A model generated the notes under the pieces. The model was not told the DNA's origin, ran no database searches, and saw only the letters and a program-made list of their open reading frames with translations. A DNA stretch of 64,000 nucleotides from Petrosia ficiformis (Eukaryota > Porifera > Demospongiae > Haplosclerida > Petrosiidae), in contig OX345637.1 in the NCBI GenBank assembly GCA_947044365.1, forward strand, positions 10,219,576 to 10,283,575. The letters are read 5' to 3'. The position numbers and the translations under genes were made by a program. Positions 56,998-64,000 of this stretch are shown one piece after another (within the stretch, counting starts at the first letter, position 1; the number at the start of each line of letters is the position of its first letter).

Positions 56998-57768
56998 TTA
57001 CACTGCTACAAACGCATCATACTCTATGAACATGGTGGATTTAAAGGCAGGGAACTCGCATTGGAATCTTCTACTAGCGACCTACGTAGTTCCAATTTCA
57101 ACGATAAAGCTTCCTCTGTTAAAGTCCAGTCTGGCACCTGGATACTCTGGGAACACATCAATTTTACTGGCAGGAGCTACAAAGTTGGTCCTGGAGAATA
57201 TGACTTTGGGGTAATCAGTGCACAGATTGGAAATGATGTCATCTCTTCAGTAGAGCTGGTGCCCAAAATCGTACTTTACGAGCATGCTCAATTTAAAGGC
57301 AGGGAACTTGCATTGGAATCTTCTACTAGCGACCTACGTAGTTCCAATTTCAACGATAAAGCTTCCTCTGTTAAAGTCCAGTCTGGCACCTGGATACTCT
57401 GGGAACACATCAATTTTACTGGCAGGAGCTACAAAGTTGGTCCTGGAGAATATGACTTTGGGGTAATCAGTGCACAGATTGGAAATGATGTCATCTCTTC
57501 AGTAGAGCTGTTGCCCAAAATCATACTTTACGAGCGTGCTCAATTTAAAGGCAGGGAACTTGCATTGGAATCTTCTACTAGCGACCTCCGTAGTTCCAAT
57601 TTCAATGATAAAGCTTCCTCTGTTAAAGTCCAGTCTGGCACCTGGAAACTCTGGGAACACATCAGTTTTACTGGCAGGAGCTACCAAGTTGGTCGTGGAG
57701 ACTATGACATTGGGATAATCAGTGCACAGATTGGAAATGATGTCATCTCTTCAGTGGAGAAGCTATAA
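56998..57768 (+). CDS. three-domain beta/gamma-crystallin gene
   Basis: Three consecutive domains of 84 aa begin at 57016 (IILYEHGGFKGRELALES), 57268 (IVLYEHAQFKGRELALES) and 57520 (IILYERAQFKGRELALES), exactly 252 bp apart, ending SSVEKL and TAA. Each has paired Greek keys (second motif LWEHINFTGRSYKVGPGEYD) and the NDKASS and NDVISS calcium motifs. DNA of the first two repeats is almost identical, so the array grew recently. The frame is open from 56998 with no ATG; a TAA precedes it, so a 5' exon must be spliced in or the copy is truncated. Upstream and downstream flanks match the 46-48-kb block. Confidence 0.8.
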   Translation, partial: LHCYKRIILYEHGGFKGRELALESSTSDLRSSNFNDKASSVKVQSGTWILWEHINFTGRSYKVGPGEYDFGVISAQIGNDVISSVELVPKIVLYEHAQFKGRELALESSTSDLRSSNFNDKASSVKVQSGTWILWEHINFTGRSYKVGPGEYDFGVISAQIGNDVISSVELLPKIILYERAQFKGRELALESSTSDLRSSNFNDKASSVKVQSGTWKLWEHISFTGRSYQVGRGDYDIGIISAQIGNDVISSVEKL

Positions 57769-57769
57769 T

Positions 57770-58170
57770 TTGACTCTACTATAACATGAACACTTTGCAT
57801 GATAAGTAATGTAGTGTAATTTTTGCAGTACATGGTATAGTTTTGTTTTATATAAACTTGCTAATTACCGACAAAAATTCTTTTTGTCACTTTTGTGATC
57901 TTTGATCATGATAATAAAATTTTAACTGGGACTTCATTATTTCATCCTAAGATTGTATTGTAATAGTTATTACAGTAGCTATGGTTATTTCAACCAATTC
58001 ACTGTAAGGGGGCATCTCCAAACTGAAGCTTGTACGCTTAACGTCACAACAAGACTACTGCAAACCCCCCCCCCCCCCACCTCGTACCAGCAGGTTGAAC
58101 TAGCCAAAAATCTGCCAAAAGTCTTGATGAACATTAGTACAAATAGTGTTTAATAATAATCTAATTAAAA
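57770..58170. repeat. duplicated crystallin 3' flank
   Basis: AATTTGACTCTACTATAACA through AAAAATCTGCCAAAAGTCTT matches 48108-48475. It is interrupted here by a C run at about 58065-58078. Confidence 0.8.
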
Positions 58171-58277
58171 GTATTAATAATATCTGTAATTAAAAGTATT
58201 ACCAATTATTATTGTGTTCATTAACCTAAATACAATTAATTCTGTTATCATGTGACATGCAAGTCACATGACATGAT

Positions 58278-61200
58278 CTACAGCCCTTTCAAAAAAATGG
58301 CCACTCCACTTTGTACCATAACAGACACAGTGTTAGTACCACATGGTACCAGTAGTTCAATCACTAGACATTCACGAGAACTTGTAGTATAAAGGGGTAA
58401 AGGGATACACCCCTCTTCTGGATACGGAGGAGGTGTGTTTGGTGGGACCCATCCCACTGTGCATGGGGGTAATGTAGCTATACTGGGTGAGTTATGTTTG
58501 CTGATGGAAAGCTGGCCTCCATCAAACTGACTCCCTTGGATCTGTAGACCTACAAGCTGAAATGAAATGGATGGAGAAATAATAGATGGATGTACATGTA
58601 TGTATAATCATTAGTGCTGGGAATTGGCTGAGATTCTGAAATCGATTATCACTAACTTCATAATCGATTAAAATCAGCTGAAGTAATTAGGCCAATTAAT
58701 GCAGGAAACAGCTCCCATTTGATGATCAAGAGGCTTCCTGTCACTTCTATATTATACTGTTGCATGCTTGAAAAGTATGTCTTTTGGAATAGTTAGCATA
58801 ATTGATATCACAGATTTATAATCAATAATCAGAAGAATCATTGATTAATCGATGAATCGATTAATCATCCCAGCTTTATTGATTATATTTTAATAATGAT
58901 AGAGTATGTAAGGGATGTCAAAATCCACAAAGTATATGAGGATTGGTAACAGCAGGAACAAACAAACCACTTCCATATAACCCTACTTAAGTACCCATGT
59001 GACTAAAGAGCAAGACAACTCCCTGTATAGTTATGATCATTTTGTACATTGAATCTTACATTGAATCTTAGTACAAAAATAAAATAGTTAAAATAATTAA
59101 TTTAGTGGTTAGTACAGTTGCAAGAATTTAACAATTAGTTGGTTGTTCGGAATACATACATCTTATACCATAGATACTTTGTACTAATTATATTCAAATA
59201 TAGTTGAAGCACTATAATTTTAGGGTGCTGTCTACTCATATTTCATGTCAAAGATTTATTATACTAAAGTACATGTAATTGTATCTGGCCGTCAAAAAGG
59301 TTTGTAAACACATAATTTAATTTATACCTTCCAATACTTGGTGCACATTATGTCATAGTAACGTACATGCATGTAGCCACAACATCCTCTATGACAATTG
59401 ACAATCTAAATTGAAACTCATGCTATTCCTTGCAACTGTACTAACCAATAAAATGGTTATTTTAACTATTTGCAGTGTACTGAGCAATAGAGCAATAGAT
59501 TGTAATAAACCTAGCAAACATCGTGAGATAAATGATTTGTATCTGTTCACATTCACGTTGACTTCAGAAAAATGTTCATAGATTTTAATCTAATGTACAT
59601 CACTCATTTCTGTATAGTGTATACATAATACACTAGTAATACTCTACTAAAAACATCATTGTACTAGAAATGTTACTAGAACTATTATTATCAGGGGCAC
59701 CCCGAGAAGGGGGGGTCTTGGGAGGTCGTAAGAGAGAAAATGCCCTGGGCTCCAAGATTATGGTGCCTCATAATGTTAAATGTTTATTGAAGTTAATTAA
59801 AATTAAAATTAAATATTAATTTATAATTTTATAGCTAAATTTGTCTGGAGCTTTAAAACGTAACATCAGGAAAGAGAAACCGACAAGTGATGTTAATAGT
59901 AGAAGGACTTTAGAAGAGTGTTTGTGGTTTGTCAGGAAAAAAGATCATGAAGATGAATCTTGTAATATTCCTACTCCAGTATAATTATAATTAAATGCAT
60001 GATTTGTATAATTATATCTCTTTCTAATAAGTCACAATATGATGAACACTAGGGCTTCAGTTCATCTTTTACCACTAGGGCCTCAAAAATCCCATTTACT
60101 AACACGTGGTCAAATTATTATTATAACGTCTGGTTGAAAATGTATTCTTTGTCCCACAGATGAACATACCGTAGATGGGGAATATTCCGTGTTTAAAATC
60201 AATCACGTTTTTTTCATTCATTGCGGATAAATGTCGTAGTTTACAAAGGTCAATGAAATTTTTTTAATCCATATTTTTTTTTAGCTCAGTAAATTTTCAA
60301 TTAACGTTCAATTGATGACAATTACGGAAATGTTAGAAGTAGTCTGCTGTGTTCGTGGTTACCATGTTTACTGGAGAGTTTGGTGTGCAGTGGAAGGAGA
60401 AACTCTACAGTGTACGAGAGAGCAAGGTAACAGTAAGGACTGCTATGCTGTAGCTGTAAAGAAGGATGGTGTCATAGTAGGACATATACCAATAAAGACA
60501 TCACGTGTTACTTTCCTGTTTCTGAGGAGAGGCGGTAGTTTGCAATCTACTGTAACAGGGAGACGACAGTATTCTTCAGATCTCCTACAAGGAGGCCTTG
60601 AAATTCCTTGCAAATTGTTGTTTTCTGGTAGACCCAAGGATATTAGGAAATTAAAAAAATTGGTATAATATTATACATTCTATTGCATAATTAATTATCG
60701 TGTATAATAAATTGTCAATTATTTCCTGTAAGCGAGAAAAAACGTGTGAACTGCAATAGTTTGTTTCTCTAATTATTCAATGAAAGAAATTGTTCATGCG
60801 TTCGTTGTTTAAAAGGACCGATGAAAAATTTTTAACAAGGAAAATTTTGCCATCTACGGTATAACTAACTATTGATGATAATCCATCTTGTATTATAATT
60901 AATTTTAGCTACTGTACAGTGTACAATCAGGTATCTTTTAGAGCTCGAGCACACGTTCTATTATACACCCTGTCCATTAATTGATTGAGCCCCCAGAATG
61001 ATGCAATGTCCTTGTACATTGTGTATATTACACAAGCATATCAGGATTACATTTAGGGGTCATTCCCCTCCCTTTAAAAGCCAATAAACACAGCACAATA
61101 CCCCTGTACGTTGCCCCATAGTAGTGTTGTTTTTAGTTAACTATATCTATAACTAAAACCTATTTTAGTAAGGTATTGTGACTTTTAGTTAACTGAATTA

Positions 61201-64000
61201 TAACTAAATTACAAGTCAACTGTAATAACTACAATAGCATCAATAATGGGCACATTTAGTTAGTTAGCTAAACCCATTCAGTAGGCCAAATATTATTTTA
61301 CCATAACTATAACTAAAGGTAGAAATGTAAAAATGAATTTGTTATTTTAACAGACCAGTTGTTACCTCAGTTGCATGTAGATTTATAATACATAGTTAGA
61401 AACATGAAATACGAAGATAATTAACATTTTGTCTGGTTATAATATAGCTATATATAATTATAATAACAAGTGTATATAGAGAAAAAAACATCCCTATGAT
61501 TGCTTTACAAATTTAAGTGAAGATAAAAGTATGCTTTGTGGTGTCCAGCATTCAGTAATCAACTAATCATGGCTGACTTTATCATGCCTGAAACCACAAC
61601 AGCATACTATAGTTATTATTTCGATTATCTACTCTCCTTACCTTTTAAGGACCTTCTAGAACTTTAGAAATATATTTCAGGAAGAATAGCCAGCTATTAG
61701 TTCCAGTTTCTACATAAGCTAGTAAAGCTACAATGAGCTTTCTTTCTGCTGCTCTGTATGTACTAGCTTGAGCGCGCGTTCTATTTAGTGATGGGCGATA
61801 TATCGATATTTTATCGATATAAACGATATTTTACGGTATTGATACGGTATCGTATCGCCCGGTCAATATCGAAGGAAACGATATTGCAACCACACCCACT
61901 TATTAATACTAAATAACTAATTTTAATATAAATTAATAAAATAATTATTATTATTCATTATTATTATTCATTATTATTGTAATAAAACTTAATTAATTAT
62001 TAATAATTAATATTAATTATGTATTTGAATACGCGCAAGTCCGCGAGCAGCTGTAAAAACTGAGAATGTGGACATGATTCTGTTCTTGAATAAATATTGT
62101 CGAGTTTTGACCTTTTTTATAAACAAAACAGTAAAAAGGGGCGTGTTTGGGGTGTGGCTTAATATCATATCGATACAAATATCGATATCACCGATAAATG
62201 CCTAATATTGTATCGTATCATATCGATTGAATATTTCCAGTATCGCCCATCACTAGTTCTAACTTCTATTACGCGCCACGCCCATTAATTGATCGAGTAA
62301 TAAAATTTAATTGATTTCTGGGGACACGGAGTGCGTCACAGACTTATGCATTGATGCTATGGGATCACATGCGCCGTTTCCAATCCCTTATACGTAGTCT
62401 ATATAATCTATGGTTTGAGCTACAGACCAGCCAGGAAGCTACAGAAAGGATGTAAAACTGCTAATAACTGTTGTATATAGCAGAGAAACAGTATAAATAT
62501 TATGCAAGAATCTTTAACAAGTAAGTATGATAAGTTGTTGAGTTTCAGACACGAGGAAGTCATCATTTAGAACCTTGAAGGAGTACTTCAGTCAGTTCAT
62601 CAAAGATCTGTGTATTTAGACTGCAATCAGGCTTACACTTACTTCTTTCGAGTACACAGAATGGTAGAGACACTAGTGCCATCAGCAATGCTTAATACAT
62701 AGTCATCACAAAGCAAATATAGGGATGTTTTTTTCTCTATATACACTTGTTATATAATTATAATATTATATAAACATACATCGAACCCGTGGGAAAGCAA
62801 TCATAGAGATGGCCCTACGGGCCATAAAAAGGAATGTTATGACTACAGTCATGATTGTACATTGTACATGTGGTAGTAGGGTGTATATTGGTATGTACAT
62901 TCAATGATTGCATGACTATTGAATGTAGTGATAACAAGTGTTTTACTATAACTAATAATTTGAAACAAATTGTCCCTTCCTATACATATTATCTCATTTT
63001 GAAGTTATCAATAACAGCCTCTTTATGTTGTAGTAGGGTGTATATTGGTATATGCATTTAGTACTGTAGTCATAACATTCCTTTTTACCATATAGCTATA
63101 TTATAACCAAACAAAATTTTAATTATCCTCGTATTTCAAGTTTCTAACTATATATTAGAAATGTAAGTGCAACCGAGGTAACAATTGGTCTGTTAAAATC
63201 ATTTTTACAGTGTAGGGATGGTCCTTTGAGCCATAAAATTATTTATTCAATATTAATTGAATATTGTGTTTGATATCACTAACTTGTATTGGTAGTTTAG
63301 CTTTTTGTATCCCAGAAGGTTTCCAGGAACAATAGAACTTAAGAGAGTCCATACTGATACCTAAAGAACTGAAAGAATAAGAGAAATAATTGAAAGGCTG
63401 AGAGTCAGGGTGGTCTAAACAGTATTATTATATCTGAGTTAACACCAAACACCATCAAAATGGGTTTCAGGAGCAGAGAAAATTTTATGAAATCAAAATA
63501 TTCCCTATTTTAGGGATATACATGTACCAAAAATGTAAATACATTTTTATGAACAATTTCCAGTAATTGATAGCCCACTCTGGCCTAGTTACATCATCAG
63601 AAACTTGCATTTATTGTATAAAGTGTGATGTGTAAAAGTGTACATGTACTGCAAATATAGGAGATTATGTGTGCTAAAACAAACCTATGGGATATCAGGT
63701 ATAGGGTTTGATAGTGATTTTTATTCTGGAGTTAGTTTGGAGGGAAGTATGAATGTACTACCAGATATTTCCTATGTTATTAAGCAAAGATCCAGATTCC
63801 CCCATGCTATCAAATCTTTATATATATTATTCATATGATATCAGATTATGTTACCACACAGTGCATGTATTTAATATAGGGATATCTTGTGTCCTGTTAT
63901 GCAAAGACTAATTGCTTACCGAGCCGTTTCTTGTCTGAGAGCATTCAGGAATGTGGCTGGATGGAACAGCTCAGATAAATCCAGAGGACCTTCCTGAAGT
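58278..64000 (-). CDS. DYNC2H1: cytoplasmic dynein 2 heavy chain C-terminus (DYNC2H1), partial
   Basis: DYNC2H1 drives retrograde intraflagellar transport in cilia. Three exons on the minus strand: 63920-64000 (runs off the window; LDLSELFHPATFLNALRQET), 63284-63368 (ISMDSLKFYCSWKPSG) and 58278-58556 (LVGLQIQGSQFDGGQLS ... IPLPLYTTSSREC ... VQSGVAIFLKGL, stop). Junctions are GT..AG and phases agree. The order matches the C-terminal end of dynein-2 heavy chains: FHP.TFLNALRQETAR, .VDSLKF..SWKG, then the GCSFDG..LS, GWIP and LP.YTS.ER blocks. This is the last roughly 145 residues of a protein expected to exceed 4000 aa. The last intron is 4.7 kb and full of elements. Confidence 0.92.
58612..58880. 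mobile_element. hAT-like MITE (TAGTGCTGGGAAT family) in DYNC2H1 intron
   Basis: Begins TAGTGCTGGGAATTGGCTGA and ends GATTAATCATCCCAGCTTTA; same family as 1901-2180. Confidence 0.55.
58911..58995. repeat. half of a foldback element
   Basis: GTAAGGGATGTCAAAATCCA through TTCCATATAACCCTACTTAA resembles one arm of the foldbacks at 6649-6954 and 44251-44548. No second arm is visible. Confidence 0.55.
59835..59984 (+). other. possible exon-like fragment, unknown
   Basis: After an acceptor-like TTTTATAG the frame LNLSGALKRNIRKEKP...TLEECLWFVRKKDHED is open to TAA at 59984. The SGALKR..RKEK start vaguely recalls the N-terminus of hAT/ZMYM-type proteins. Too short to assign. Confidence 0.2.
60167..60861. 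mobile_element. TACCGTAGATGG-ended element carrying a HIRAN ORF
   Basis: Starts TACCGTAGATGG and ends CCATCTACGGTA; TA duplication with CCGTAGATGG ends is the simplest reading. 695 bp, within the last DYNC2H1 intron on the opposite strand to the gene. It encloses one ORF (60315-60668). Confidence 0.7.
60315..60668 (+). CDS. HIRAN-domain small protein inside a TACCGTA element
   Basis: 117 aa from ATG. Nearly the whole protein is one HIRAN-like domain: VVCCVRGYHVYWRVWCAVEG, LQCTREQGNSKDCYAVAVKK, DGVIVGHIPIKTSRVTFLFL, then RRGGSLQSTVTGRRQYSSDL and GGLEIPCKLLFSG. HIRAN domains recognise 3' DNA ends in HLTF/Rad5 helicases and also occur alone. The ORF is uninterrupted and antisense to DYNC2H1. 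It could help the element (end recognition), be a captured host domain, or be a free-standing host gene that happens to lie between inverted repeats. Confidence 0.65.
   Translation: MTITEMLEVVCCVRGYHVYWRVWCAVEGETLQCTREQGNSKDCYAVAVKKDGVIVGHIPIKTSRVTFLFLRRGGSLQSTVTGRRQYSSDLLQGGLEIPCKLLFSGRPKDIRKLKKLV
61127..61320. mobile_element. TAGTGTTG-type hAT-like MITE, right end missing
   Basis: Begins TAGTGTTGTTTTTAGTTAAC and shares AGTTAACTGAATTATAACTA words with 1221-1424 and 17989-18467. Confidence 0.5.
61327..63208. repeat. 1.9-kb structure with long inverted ends
   Basis: The left arm GTAAAAATGAATTTG...TTTTAACAGACCAGTTGTTA...AACAAGTGTATATAGAG (to about 61510) is mirrored on the right by CTCTATATACACTTGTTA (about 62740) and TAACAATTGGTCTGTTAAAA...ATTTTTAC (about 63179-63208). 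The inside contains the 61786-62255 hAT MITE and a direct repeat GTAGTAGGGTGTATATTGGT (62872, 63031). It may be a composite transposon or two opposing copies of one repeat. Confidence 0.55.
61786..62255. mobile_element. hAT-type MITE (TAGTGATGGGCGATA ends, 470 bp)
   Basis: Ends TAGTGATGGGCGATA and TATCGCCCATCACTA. Flanking octamers GTTCTATT and GTTCTAAC match at 6 of 8. The interior is rich in TATCGATA. Related to 41803-42148. It has inserted into a copy of the CGCGTTCT...CCCATTAATTGA dispersed repeat. Confidence 0.8.

Overview
The window is eukaryotic, from an animal nuclear genome: genes are split into many short GT..AG exons, the DNA is strongly AT-rich, and introns are packed with microsatellites, minisatellites, MITE-like elements and foldback repeats. 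Gene content (SID-1 family dsRNA channel, GPI mannosyltransferase 2, cytoplasmic dynein-2 heavy chain, beta/gamma-crystallin domains, a pogo-type transposase, HIRAN-domain ORFs) suggests an early-branching invertebrate, most likely a demosponge. That assignment is an inference from general knowledge, not from a search.

The left two thirds (about 0.78-44.06 kb) is a direct tandem duplication of a unit of roughly 20-23 kb. Each unit holds a head-to-head pair: a minus-strand PIGV gene and a plus-strand SIDT gene whose start codons are only about 46-50 bp apart. I could trace every exon of both SIDT copies. Unit A gives 26 exons and 820 aa (4413-23573); unit B gives 26 exons and 822 aa (26848-43912). 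Both keep all phases and end at matching stops. PIGV is intact in unit A (4 exons, 477 aa) but carries several frameshifting deletions in unit B. A decayed third copy of the terminal SIDT exon lies at 44.80-44.99 kb, so the locus has duplicated more than once. The units differ by datable insertions. Unit A alone has two 1.16-kb elements starting TC and inserted at A|T without target duplication, and a 0.78-kb inverted-repeat element sitting exactly on a splice donor. Unit B alone has a hAT-type MITE and a pogo-type MITE, and longer 81-bp and 42-bp arrays.

From 44 to 50 kb there is a LINE 3' fragment, a 45-bp minisatellite related to it, and two blocks of beta/gamma-crystallin domains. From 50.27 to 56.28 kb lies a complete pogo/Tigger-like DNA transposon (about 6.0 kb, about 400-bp inverted repeats, TA target sites) with an uninterrupted DD35D transposase, an internal 99-bp minisatellite array and a nested MITE. 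At 57.0-57.8 kb a further crystallin gene has three domains in near-identical 252-bp repeats.

The right end (58.28-64.00 kb, minus strand) is the 3' end of a DYNC2H1-like gene: three exons, two of them separated by a 4.7-kb intron. That intron contains a HIRAN-domain ORF inside a TACCGTA-ended element, two hAT-type MITEs and a 1.9-kb inverted-repeat structure. Related HIRAN fragments inside similar TACCGTA-ended elements occur in intron 8 of both SIDT genes, suggesting a transposon family that carries a HIRAN domain.
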